Source of the DNA: Persicaria tinctoria
Taxonomy: Eukaryota; Streptophyta; Magnoliopsida; Caryophyllales; Polygonaceae
DNA length: 64,000 bases
Direction of reading: 5' to 3'
Assembly (NCBI GenBank): GCA_037127255.1
Contig: JBANSL010000003.1
Span: forward strand, 188,501 to 252,500
Shown: positions 45,039 through 53,965 of the stretch, piece by piece
Numbering within the stretch: the first letter of the stretch is position 1
How the letters are laid out: each line of letters opens with the position of its first letter
Program-made: the position numbers and the translations under genes
The notes under the pieces: generated by a model
Told to the model about the DNA's origin: nothing
Seen by the model: the letters and a program-made list of their open reading frames with translations, nothing else
Databases searched by the model: none

Positions 45039-45756
45039 TCATGTGATCCTAGTCGTCAATGAGCTTGAATCCTTTATCTTAGAAAGCTATGTTGTCGGGG
45101 ACGAACATCAACCCTTGTTTGAGAAAAAAGCATGGCGACACCGTGGTATTTTGGCTCTTTCGGGCTGCATAAAATTCCGATTGAAGCCAATAAGCACTTG
45201 CTGGAAAGCTATTTTAAGTGGCTACAACTTCTATGAAGAATACTTATCCTAAATCAGCCTCGAAGATGCTTGAATTTGACGTTCTTTCCAGCAGCTCCAA
45301 TCTGGACGTTTTTTCCATGTTTTATTTCCATCAAATAGATCGATCCCACATCGATTATAGATGCTTGGGGGGTTATATTTTCATCCTATATATTGCTTGT
45401 AAAACTTTCATTTTAAATCAAGTCAAGTTTAGTTGAGTTAAAGGTTAAGCCACTAAATAGCTTCCTATGATTCCGGGTTAAGGATCGAGTTCTTGGTGAG
45501 AGGCTAAGAGCGAACCCTTTGGTGAGAGGCCGAGGGTGACACCCTAGTGAGAGGCGAAGGTGTCAAAGGGTCGAGATCCTCGGAGTGCGATTCCGAGAGG
45601 ATTGAGATCGAGTGTAGGAGATTCAAGGGTGAGAGGCCTGCGAATCTTGCTCCATATATCCCTTTTTTCCAGTTTCCATAAACCACAAAAATTAGTCCCA
45701 CAAAAAGAGTGTTCGAAAGCTTGAGCCTTAGTCGATCGATCCTTCGGGCTTCATCA
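45039..45756 (+). repeat. Element A 5' LTR
   Basis: 718 bp. It contains the conserved LTR motif (45196-45236), three GTGAGAGGC words (45496, 45522, 45547) and a hairpin CTCGG-AGTGCGATT-CCGAG (45579-45597). Confidence 0.92.
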
Positions 45757-45758
45757 AG

Positions 45759-45770
45759 TGGTATCAGAGC
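45759..45770 (+). other. Element A primer-binding site, initiator tRNA-Met type
   Basis: TGGTATCAGAGC, two bases after the LTR end. Confidence 0.92.
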
Positions 45771-45826
45771 TAATCGACTCGAGTTCATCGAGCTTTCGAT
45801 ATCCGAGTTGTTTCTTCTTAGTCAAA

Positions 45827-46723
45827 ATGTTCAAGAAGACGAGGTTCAAGCCTTTGTCCGAAGAGTACATCCGATGGGCCATTCGAGCCTATGATGATGG
45901 GTATCTTCGTTGGAGCGACATGGATGGTGCTACATATGATGTAGTTGATCAAGAGCTCCGGAGGAGATATCGAAAGAAAAGGGCTCGAGAGGATGAGGCT
46001 CGGCGAAAGAAGAAGGTTGAACCACCTTGGCAAGAGATCCGCAAGCTCGCAGAAGACTCAATGCAACAAGTACAAGAAATGCGAAAAGTCGTCATCTCAT
46101 TGGGGTCGAAGCTATCAAAGCCCACCACACCACACCCTCCCTCTTCAACGACGACATCCTCTATGGCCATGGGTGTGATACTTGGGATCAAGGAAGGCAA
46201 GTCCAAGGATGTTCCGATTGAAACTACACAGGACATGCCTGAGCTTAAGAAAGACGAGGACATCATCCAACTTCCTAATGTTGCGCTTTCCATGAAGGAG
46301 AAACGGACGTCAGTCGAGGTACCTACCTTTCTGAATTCAATGTCAACTAAGTGGTCTGATGCGACCCCATTCATTCCGTCTTGCTTGCCTTTCACGATTC
46401 AAGAAGGAGAGGGGATTCAAGATCCGCTCAAGGAAGAAGAAACATGTCCGAAGGAGTCGCTTGTTTCCATCACGGATTCGAGGATGAATCCTTTTCAAGG
46501 AGAGGAGGATGATGTGATCCTAGTCGTCAATGAGCTTGAATCCTTTATCTTAGAAAGCTATGTTGTCGGGGACGAACATCAACCCTTGTTTGAGAAAACA
46601 GCATGGCGACACCGTGGTATTTTGGCTCTTTCGGGCTGCATAAAATTCCGATTGAAGCCAATAAGCACTTGTTGGAAAGCTATTTTAAGTGGCTACAACT
46701 TCTATGAAGAATACTTATCCTAA
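45827..46723 (+). CDS. Element A protein of unknown function, about 298 aa
   Basis: The start was set at ATG 45827 (MFKKTRFKPLSEEYIRWAIRAYDDGYLRW); the frame is open 23 codons further upstream, into the primer-site region. The N-terminal third is basic and helical (RRRYRKKRAREDEARRKKK), followed by a probable coiled coil (IRKLAEDSMQQVQEMRKVVI) and a Ser/Thr/Pro-rich stretch. The frame does not stop before the 3' LTR but runs about 71 codons into it, where WKAILSGYN is the in-frame reading of the conserved LTR DNA motif. No zinc knuckle, protease or RT was seen. It is possibly gag-derived, which is inference. Confidence 0.6.
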   Translation: MFKKTRFKPLSEEYIRWAIRAYDDGYLRWSDMDGATYDVVDQELRRRYRKKRAREDEARRKKKVEPPWQEIRKLAEDSMQQVQEMRKVVISLGSKLSKPTTPHPPSSTTTSSMAMGVILGIKEGKSKDVPIETTQDMPELKKDEDIIQLPNVALSMKEKRTSVEVPTFLNSMSTKWSDATPFIPSCLPFTIQEGEGIQDPLKEEETCPKESLVSITDSRMNPFQGEEDDVILVVNELESFILESYVVGDEHQPLFEKTAWRHRGILALSGCIKFRLKPISTCWKAILSGYNFYEEYLS

Positions 46724-47227
46724 ATCAGCCTCGAAGATGCTTGAATTTGACGTTCTTTCCAGCAGCTCCAATCTGGACGTTTTTTCCATGTTTTATTTCC
46801 ATCAAATAGATCGATCCCACATCGATTATAGATGCTTGGGGGGTTATATTTTCATCCTATATATTGCTTGTAAAACTTTCATTTTAAATCAAGTCAAGTT
46901 TAGTTGAGTTAAAGGTTAAGCCACTAAATAGCTTCCTATGATTCCGGGTTAAGGATCGAGTTCTTGGTGAGAGGCTAAGAGCGAACCCTTTGGTGAGAGG
47001 CCGAGGGTGACACCCTAGTGAGAGGCGAAGGTGTCAAAGGGTCGAGATCCTCGGAGTGCGATTCCGAGAGGATTGAGATCGAGTGTAGGAGATTCAAGGG
47101 TGAGAGGCCTGCGAATCTTGCTCCATATATCCCTTTTTTCCAGTTTCCATAAACCACAAAAATTAGTCCCACAAAAAGAGTGTTCGAAAGCTTGAGCCTT
47201 AGTCGATCGATCCTTCGGGCTTCATCA
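46510..47227 (+). repeat. Element A 3' LTR
   Basis: 718 bp, differing from the left copy at only a few places (for example near 46598 and 46671). Confidence 0.92.
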
Positions 47228-47231
47228 AGGA

Positions 47232-48316
47232 TGATGTGATCCTGGACGATGGTAGCTTGGTCGATGAACCTGGAGGAGAATATGACACCGTTGATGGATC
47301 TTGGAGGGATGAACATGTGATCCTAGCCTTGACAAGGCAACCTCGGAAGCTCTTACCTTGGACGACATCATATTTCCGGAAGAAGAAGACATCAAAGTCT
47401 TATAACTTGATGAGCCGGCATCTGCTCGCTATTTTGGCTCTAACCGGAGTCGTGTTTGTCCAAAAAAGATGCAAGAGGACTCGTTGGAAAGCTGATTTCG
47501 AGGGCTACGACATTGTTGAAGACGTCTCCCACCGGTTCTACTCAGAAGATGGTCAAAAGTCTCGTTCCTTGCAGCAGCTCTAAGCTGATCGAAATCTGAA
47601 GTCTTTTTATCCCACACCAATTAAAAACACATGGAGATGTCAATAAACTCCTATATATGTGTAAGCTCTTTTTGATTTGAAAACAAGTTGAATTTTGAGA
47701 AAAAGTGAGCCTTTTAGCTTCCTGTGATTCGGGTTAAGAATCTCGTTCTTAGGTGAGAGGCCGGGAACAAAACCTTCGGTGAGAGGCTGAAGGAGATTCC
47801 TTAGTGAGAGACGACGAAATCAAAGGGTCGGAAACACTCGGAGTGCGAGGCCGAGAGTGTGGAAGATCAAGTGTTGGAGAGAGCTCGGAGTGCGAGGCCG
47901 AGAGCGATCTTGCATCACATATCCCTCAACCCCATACCCCTTCTTTACCACCATTCTAAGGCCTTCCACAGCCCCATTATCACCCTCAATCCTACCCAAA
48001 ACGTCACTCCCGAAACAGCCCTCAATACCTCTCAAACGAACCCAATTTCGGAATCGTCTTTGCACAGGCGACGTCTCGGTAAAACTCAGTTTCCCGCTTC
48101 GTCTGACATCCGATTGACTAGATCTGCCCCAATCCGCGACCGCGACTTCAATATCTACAAAAGTAGTACTCGCAAGTTTCCAGAAACTTAGCCAATCGAC
48201 GGGAAATCGGCATTCTTTGTCGACTGATCTGCTGCTCCAGAACTGCCAACAACTTCCCGACTTCTCGGAACTCTCGTCGCCGGTCCTTTTGCTCGAGCCC
48301 GGGTCCGAGCACGTCA
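47232..48316 (+). repeat. Element B 5' LTR
   Basis: 1085 bp. Conserved LTR motif at about 47478-47520, GTGAGAG(G/A)C words at 47753, 47779 and 47804, and two hairpins CTCGG-AGTGCGAGG-CCGAG at 47837-47855 and 47884-47902. Confidence 0.92.
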
Positions 48317-48318
48317 AG

Positions 48319-48330
48319 TGGTATCAGAGC
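48319..48330 (+). other. Element B primer-binding site, initiator tRNA-Met type
   Basis: TGGTATCAGAGC, two bases after the LTR end. Confidence 0.92.
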
Positions 48331-49490
48331 AACGACAAGGGTTCCTCAAGCTTTCGGGGTATGAATTACTATCTCTTCGCTTAATCCTTAGTTTTTGCAA
48401 AACTTGTTTGATTAGGCCCGAGAGATTGCAATTTGTTCATCCATTTCTACCATCATACACCATGAAAACTAGCCCTTTCTATCTATCCATCATTCTATAG
48501 GTTGAACGTGTTCTTGTTCTTGCTGTTGTGAACATCGAGCTATCTCTGCTAAACGACATTATTGTTGCTGCTCTAGCTTCTTACGGCAACCGTTGAAATG
48601 CCTTTTGTTGTTGAACTCCCCAAATATTGAAGATTGCCAAACTCCGTATCTTTTATTTTACAGCAATACTCTTCAATTGAAAGCAGAGGAACATTTCAAA
48701 GGTTGCATTGCAACCGTAGCTATTCACCAAAAAAAAACAAAAAAAAACAAAAAAAAAACAGCTTGTTAAAAAAAAAAGAAATTTGTGTAAGCAAGCAGGT
48801 GAACATTCAACCCTCATTTCCCTCTCAAACTTCCTACGTATATACTTTTTTTTCCCTTTATTTTCCTACATTGCAATTTCAATTTTTATTCGGGTTGGAT
48901 CACTTGTTTTGCATTGCCTAAGGACCATAGCGGGTTTTGGTAAATACTCGTCGAAAGGCCCTTGTTGAAGTGTTTGAAGGTTGCTCGTTAAGCTTATTTG
49001 TGCTTGCTATTGTGTGTTGATGTTCCTTGGGTGCTATTGATCATTTTGTCACGGGTACTCCTACTTTCTTGCCCATTTCTGCGGGTGGATTTCAGGTGGT
49101 TGATTACTATTTTTAGTGCTAGTTGTCGCCAGCGATTATTCAGGTTCTTAAGTGTCGTGCCCTTGCACTGGAAAAAAGGAGAGTTGAGAGTGTTGCCTGC
49201 TGCAACTGAAAAAGGAGAGGTCAGAGCAGCACCGAGTGGTGTTGGAAAAGGTGAGTGAGAGGAGAGTACCATCTAGAGTAAGGAGCGGAGAGATCAAACA
49301 CCGAGGAGGTCAAACACTTGGAAGCCTTTATATACTAACCCTATCATATATGTTGTTTGCTAATTTTGCAGGGTTTCAAATCACTTTCTTTTCTGGAGTA
49401 CATTATAAAAAAAGCGGAGTGTGTGAGAGAGTGTGAGCGTCCACCAAAGTGAGAGAGAGATTTACATTTTCTCTAACTTGACGTGTTTGC
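48331..49490 (+). other. Element B leader region, non-coding
   Basis: About 1.15 kb between primer site and gag frame with A-runs near 48728-48780 and no supported frame; probably the packaging leader. Confidence 0.55.
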
Positions 49491-51146
49491 TTGTTTTGTA
49501 TGATGTCACATCATTTAGGCCAATCTAGTATGGTGCATGGTGGAGGAGGTACTACGATCAAGGCTCTAGCAACCCGGATTGGACGGATGGAGGATGATGT
49601 GGCTGAGATCCTACGACGCCTGCCTTCTACTCCAAAGAACAAGGTCAGTGACATCGACATATATGATGATCCGCATCAATTGAGACGAGACCGAGAAGGG
49701 CGTAGTGGAAGTCATCATGGGCACCATAAGCCTCGACATGAGTCATCTACATGCTTTGAGAGGACTCCTTTTAGAGAGCACCGTCGAGCTAGGCGTGGAA
49801 AACAGGTTGACATTCAGACATCATTGCTACAGATTGAGAAGCTAAGACAGGGTCCTCGCTCTCCTGATGATTACTACAAAGATCTTCATGCTCTCCTGCA
49901 ATGTTCTGGGACAAGGTATGATGAGGCTTATATACTTGCTAAGTTTCTTGCAGGGCTTAATTCGGATGTGGCAGATTTTGTCTTGCGCTCTCGTCATACC
50001 CATGTTGTTGATGCTTTGAACCATGCTACTCATGTCTATGAGAAAGTTCTTAAGAAGACTATCGTTGCCCCTCCTTCTCGACGTTGCTCTAGTCGAGATA
50101 GCACCACCAAGCATCCTTCTGGCCTTAATTCACAACGAACAAAGACATTGTCGGCTACCGCTATGAATTTTCTCCCTATGGCTACACCGATCCCTACCAC
50201 ACATGTTGTTAGATGCAAGTCTAGTGGTGTTTATGAGGACCACCCACCTAGCTCCAAACTGGATGTCATCGAACCCCTTGTAAAGGAGAAGGAACTAGGG
50301 ATCACACCGCACCTTGCTGGAGAGTTATATGAAGCTACAAGGAAGAGGAAGATGGACACTTATTCCCCCGTAGGGCGACAATTCTTACCTGAGGTCGACG
50401 ATTCTTGCGACAAACGAGATGTTATACAGGGGAGTCGAGTTTGTGTACTTGTTATGCTTCCTAGTGATTTATTTTGGTTGTCCTCATCTTATATGGCTAA
50501 TTTGGTTGCTAGGGAACACTGCATCGTAGAAAAGGAAAATGCTCGGAGGGTTATAGAGCAACTGGAGCTAGTTTTAGGGCCCTCAAAGGACCCTGGGAAT
50601 CAACAAGTCACTCGTTTGCAGGATGTTAGCCGAGTTACCCAGCGGAGTGGTGTTTCTTACTCTTTTAGTGATGTTTTGATTTGTCAAGTGTTCTTTGGTT
50701 CTTCTTCTATGAGTTTTCATGGGATTCGTGTAGGTACATGTTTGCTAGGTGACCCACCAGATTCGAGGTCGAATCCTTTTAAAGGGAGGGAGGATGATGT
50801 GATCCTGGACGATGGTAGCTTGGTCGATGAACCTGGAGGAGAATATGACACCGTTGATGGATCTTGGAGGGATGAACATGTGATCCTAGCCTTGACAAGG
50901 CAACCTCGGAAGCTCTTACCTTGGACGACATCATATTTCCGGAAGAAGAAGACATCAAAGTCTTATAACTTGATGAGCCGGCATCTGCTCGCTATTTTGG
51001 CTCTAACCGGAGTCGTGTTTGTCCGAAAAAGATGCAAGAGGACTCGTTGGAAAGCTGATTTCGAGGGCTACGACATTGTTGAAGACGTCTCCCACCAGTT
51101 CTACTCAGAAGATGGTCAAAAGTCTCGTTCCTTGCAGCAGCTCTAA
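49491..51146 (+). CDS. Element B gag-like protein, 551 aa
   Basis: Residues about 20-50 form a short helical segment (IKALATRIGRMEDDVAEILRRL), then a basic Arg/His stretch (about 65-105). Residues about 108-190 match the capsid part of Ty3-gypsy Gag: LRQGPRSPDDYYKDLHALL, then YILAKFLAGLNSDVADFVL and HATHVYEKVLKK. No zinc knuckle or protease is visible. Like A, the frame runs about 115 codons into the 3' LTR and ends there; the LTR-encoded part includes TRWKADFEGYD, the in-frame reading of the conserved LTR motif. An earlier in-frame ATG (MSHHLG, four codons on) could also serve as start. It presumably supplies or mimics capsid protein while enzymes come from an autonomous partner. Confidence 0.7.
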   Translation: MFCMMSHHLGQSSMVHGGGGTTIKALATRIGRMEDDVAEILRRLPSTPKNKVSDIDIYDDPHQLRRDREGRSGSHHGHHKPRHESSTCFERTPFREHRRARRGKQVDIQTSLLQIEKLRQGPRSPDDYYKDLHALLQCSGTRYDEAYILAKFLAGLNSDVADFVLRSRHTHVVDALNHATHVYEKVLKKTIVAPPSRRCSSRDSTTKHPSGLNSQRTKTLSATAMNFLPMATPIPTTHVVRCKSSGVYEDHPPSSKLDVIEPLVKEKELGITPHLAGELYEATRKRKMDTYSPVGRQFLPEVDDSCDKRDVIQGSRVCVLVMLPSDLFWLSSSYMANLVAREHCIVEKENARRVIEQLELVLGPSKDPGNQQVTRLQDVSRVTQRSGVSYSFSDVLICQVFFGSSSMSFHGIRVGTCLLGDPPDSRSNPFKGREDDVILDDGSLVDEPGGEYDTVDGSWRDEHVILALTRQPRKLLPWTTSYFRKKKTSKSYNLMSRHLLAILALTGVVFVRKRCKRTRWKADFEGYDIVEDVSHQFYSEDGQKSRSLQQL

Positions 51147-51879
51147 GCTGATCGAAATCTGAAGTCTTTTTATCCCACACCAATTAAAAACACATGGAGA
51201 TGTCAATAAACTCCTATATATGTGTAAGCTCTTTTTGATTTGAAAACAAGTTGAATTTTGAGAAAAAGTGAGCCTTTTAGCTTCCTGTGATTCGGGTTAA
51301 GAATCTCGTTCTTAGGTGAGAGGCCGGGAACAAAACCTTCGGTGAGAGGCTGAAGGAGATTCCTTAGTGAGAGACGACGAAATCAAAGGGTCGGAAACAC
51401 TCGGAGTGCGAGGCCGAGAGTGTGGAAGATCAAGTGTTGGAGAGAGCTCGGAGTGCGAGGCCGAGAGCGATCTTGCATCACATATCCCTCAACCCCATAC
51501 CCCTTCTTTACCACCATTCTAAGGCCTTCCACAGCCCCATTATCACCCTCAATCCTACCCAAAACGTCACTCCCGAAACAGCCCTCAATACCTCTCAAAC
51601 GAACCCAATTTCGGAATCGTCTTTGCACAGGCGACGTCTCGGTAAAACTCAGTTTCCCGCTTCGTCTGACATCCGATTGACTAGATCTGCCCCAATCCGC
51701 GACCGCGACTTCAATATCTACAAAAGTAGTACTCGCAAGTTTCCAGAAACTTAGCCAATCGACGGGAAATCGGCATTCTTTGTCGACTGATCTGCTGCTC
51801 CAGAACTGCCAACAACTTCCCGACTTCTCGGAACTCTCGTCGCCGGTCCTTTTGCTCGAGCCCGGGTCCGAGCACGTCA
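50795..51879 (+). repeat. Element B 3' LTR
   Basis: 1085 bp, with few differences from the left copy (for example near 51025 and 51098). Confidence 0.92.
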
Positions 51880-51884
51880 GGAAG

Positions 51885-51962
51885 TCTTGTATTATTTGCT
51901 GAGACAGGGGAGTCGTTTTAAACCATATTCTATTCTATACTTGACTTACTCCTGTAACAACA
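51885..51962 (+). repeat. E3 3' LTR, right portion
   Basis: Continues the E3 LTR (TCTTGTATTATTTGCTGAG onward) to CAACA and matches 37821-37898. Confidence 0.93.
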
Positions 51963-51967
51963 CTATT

Positions 51968-52503
51968 TGAAAGGCTCTGTCAACTGATGCTTGTTTTACC
52001 CTCGTGCTTCCGACCTCACTCTAAAGGGTTTTTCTGATGCTGACTGGGGAAGTTGTTCCTTCTCTTGCCGATCGGTTACAGGTTATTGCGTGTTTCTGGG
52101 TGGATCTTTGATTTCGTGGAAGACAAAGAAACAAAAAACCGTGTCAAAATCTTCAACTGAAAGTGAGTATCGCAGCATGTCTACAACAACTAGTGAATTG
52201 GTTTGGCTTGAAGGATTACTGCGTGATTTGGGAGTCCATGTTCCTGTCCCAATTCCTCTCTGTTGCGACAACAAATCTGCACAACACCTTGATGCGAACC
52301 CAGTCTTTCACGAACGCACAAAGCACTTACGTGTTGATTGTCATTTTGTTCGGGACATGGTGCAGAATGGGTTCTTGTATACCGTCCATGTCCTTTCTTC
52401 CCTCCAACTTGCTGATTTATTTACGAAACCTCTTGGGTCTCAGCAACATCGGTTTTTGTCTTTCAAGCTTGGACTTGTCTTTGATTCTCCAAGTCCACCT
52501 TGA
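51968..52503 (+). pseudogene. Copia polyprotein remnant: RNase H part
   Basis: After a stop codon close to the E3 junction the frame is open from about 51991 to TGA at 52501. It carries the Ty1/Copia RNase H signatures GFSDADWGSC, TGYCVFLGGSLISW, KSSTESEYRSM, DNKSAQ and the C-terminal ADLFTKPL. Together with 35046-35673 it is one Copia gene split by E3. The catalytic acidic residues in DADW, STESEY and DNKSA remain visible, but the gene is split and frameshifted. Confidence 0.92.
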
Positions 52504-52525
52504 GGGGGGGGGGGGGGGGGGGGGG
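52504..52525 (+). repeat. 22-bp G homopolymer at the Copia polypurine tract
   Basis: A pure run of 22 G directly after the Copia stop codon, where the polypurine tract is expected (usually a much shorter G-run). Confidence 0.95.
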
Positions 52526-52704
52526 ATATAGAGAGAGTTGTGAATATATCGCTTACCCGATAGTGGCGCTTGTTAGCTCAGTGTTAGTTAGAGTAGCTAG
52601 AGTAAGCCGATTAGTGTGCCTATAAATACTGCTTGTAGTCATCAGTTTTAGTAATGCAATTCATACAAAAAATTCCCACACATTGCTCTCTCTTCCATAC
52701 ATGG
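52526..52704 (+). repeat. Copia 3' LTR, ends uncertain
   Basis: GAGAGTTGTGAATATATC, a TATA box (CCTATAAATAC) at about 52619 and a CACACA end region fit a short Copia LTR. The expected TGTTGG-like start is absent, perhaps lost into the G-run. No left LTR exists in the window. Confidence 0.5.
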
Positions 52705-52964
52705 TGACATGAGTTGCAGGTCGATCTACAATCTCTATAGCTGGATTGTGACCTGATTCAGCTCATCTACATGAAATACATAAACTTAAATCAATATTTA
52801 GCTTAATTAATGAAGTTCGACTTTAAAAAAAATAAGTATAGGGTTACATATAGTTAGCTTTATTTAGTTTATAAATAATATGAATATAATAATAATATTA
52901 TTAATATAATAATATGAATATAATAATAATATTGAAACAATATTATCATCAACAAAAAAAACAC
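52705..52964. other. AT-rich spacer, nothing recognised
   Basis: Contains AATAATATTATTAATA-type simple sequence around 52890-52940. No gene. Confidence 0.5.
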
Positions 52965-53215
52965 CCTCCCCTACTTCACAAATATTTTTTAACATTTGTT
53001 TAATCTTAAAAAAAATTATAATTATTTTACTAATATCTATTTTTATATATTTATAAATTTTAATTTTGAAAAATCATGTTTTAAAATATTTTAAAATTAA
53101 AAGACAATATTTAAAAAAATACAATTATAAAAAAATTTAAAATATGGTTTTTCAAAATAAAATTTTATAAATATATAAAAATAGATTTTAGTAATATAAA
53201 TATAATTTTTAAATC
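52965..53215 (+). mobile_element. AT-rich fold-back MITE, copy 2
   Basis: Matches the reverse complement of 11831-12127 over about 250 bp (TTTAATCTTAAAAAA, TAATATCTATTTTTATATA, TTTTGAAAAATCATG). It lies next to the 5' end of the Helitron. Confidence 0.6.
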
Positions 53216-53689
53216 TATATCTATATCTGTCTATATTCTATATCTATCTATATCTATATCTAATATAATACTAAAACAGATACGAATGATACACGTGGCG
53301 GCCTCACATTGAAAGTGCCACGTGGCAGTCATTCCCTTAACCTACCCCCATATATATTTAAAATCATTTTTATTAATAAAAATATTTTAAATTTGTTGAC
53401 CAAATCATAAAAACTTCTCCAAATTTACAGATTATTATTTATCCAAGATTTTTTAAAGCCAGAAAATAATAAATCATTTTGTTACTAATAAATAAATAAA
53501 TAAATTTCACTAAACTCCTTTGAATGATTGTCACGTGAAATTTATTTTGTTAATTTTTAAAACTTTTTTATTGGATATTTGATGGTTTAATTATTCCACA
53601 CAACTCCCTGAGATATTTGATGATTTTATAAATAACGAATTACAAAAAATAAATATTTCATATGAATTAAAAAAAATAACCTCAAGGAG

Positions 53690-53965
53690 CTTCTTCAATA
53701 ATTCTTCTTGCATCTTTGCTCTTTCATCCTCGCTCATAGTTTCTCACTTTGCATCAGTTGCATCAAGAAACTGCATACATGATCATTATTCATCAAATCT
53801 CAAGTAGTCTAAAAACTAAAAGCAACAAAAACTGAGAATTATTATAGGTACACAAGTTCATACCGGATCGAGTATGCATCCATGAGGGTCTTTTTCCCTG
53901 AATTGCTTCTTGAATGTCATAAGGAAGTCCTCTTTGGTGATCCAGAACAACCAAATTAACTTGAA
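53690..53965 (-). other. Possible captured exon pieces inside the Helitron
   Basis: On the - strand, ITKEDFLMTFKKQFREKD and then PHGCILDP read in one frame and end at CCG|GTATGA, a splice-donor-like site. About 100 bp further an acceptor-like TATGCAG precedes FLDATDAK and a stop. This two-exon look is compatible with a host gene fragment. I do not recognise the family, and another frame of 65 aa overlaps. Confidence 0.3.

Larger units (their letters stand above)
45039..47227 (+). mobile_element. Element A: small non-autonomous LTR element (2.2 kb)
   Basis: Two 718-bp LTRs (45039-45756, 46510-47227) flank a 753-bp interior. The LTRs start TGATGTGATCCTAG (TC in the left copy) and end GGCTTCATCA. 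An initiator tRNA-Met primer site lies two bases inside, and a purine tract (AAGGAGAGGAGGA) precedes the right LTR. It encodes one small protein and no replication enzymes. It is followed after four bases (AGGA) by element B. Confidence 0.9.
47232..51879 (+). mobile_element. Element B: non-autonomous LTR element with gag (4.6 kb)
   Basis: Two 1085-bp LTRs (47232-48316, 50795-51879) start TGATGTGATCCTGG and end GAGCACGTCA. A tRNA-Met primer site is at 48319-48330 and a purine tract AAAGGGAGGGAGGA precedes the right LTR. The interior holds a gag-like frame but no protease, RT or integrase. It is related to A by LTR start, R-region repeats and hairpins. On its right lies GGAAG (51880-51884), matching GGAAG left of A, not a duplication adjacent to B. 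Confidence 0.9.
35674..51962 (+). mobile_element. E3: Athila/Tat-like deletion derivative, right LTR split by A and B
   Basis: The left LTR 35674-37898 starts TGTTGTGAGC and ends CAACAACA. The right LTR starts at 42864, is interrupted at 45038 by the A-B insertion and finishes at 51885-51962. The flanking duplications are CTGTT (35669-35673) and CTATT (51963-51967), differing at one base. The element sits between the RT and RNase H parts of a Copia gene. It has a tRNA-Asp-type primer site, one long gag-protease frame and a 1.5-kb 3' UTR; RT, RNase H and the integrase core are missing, so it depends on a related element. Confidence 0.9.

Noticed and set aside
47228..47231. AGGA between A and B read as a normal target duplication of B
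   Set aside because: The right flank of B is GGAAG, which matches the left flank of A; AGGA does not match any equally placed bases right of B.
46660..51085. Conserved WKA(x)nGY peptide in the A and B LTR-encoded tails taken as protein-level selection
   Set aside because: The same DNA motif occurs non-coding in the E1 LTR and inverted in the E3 LTR, so DNA-level conservation explains it better.
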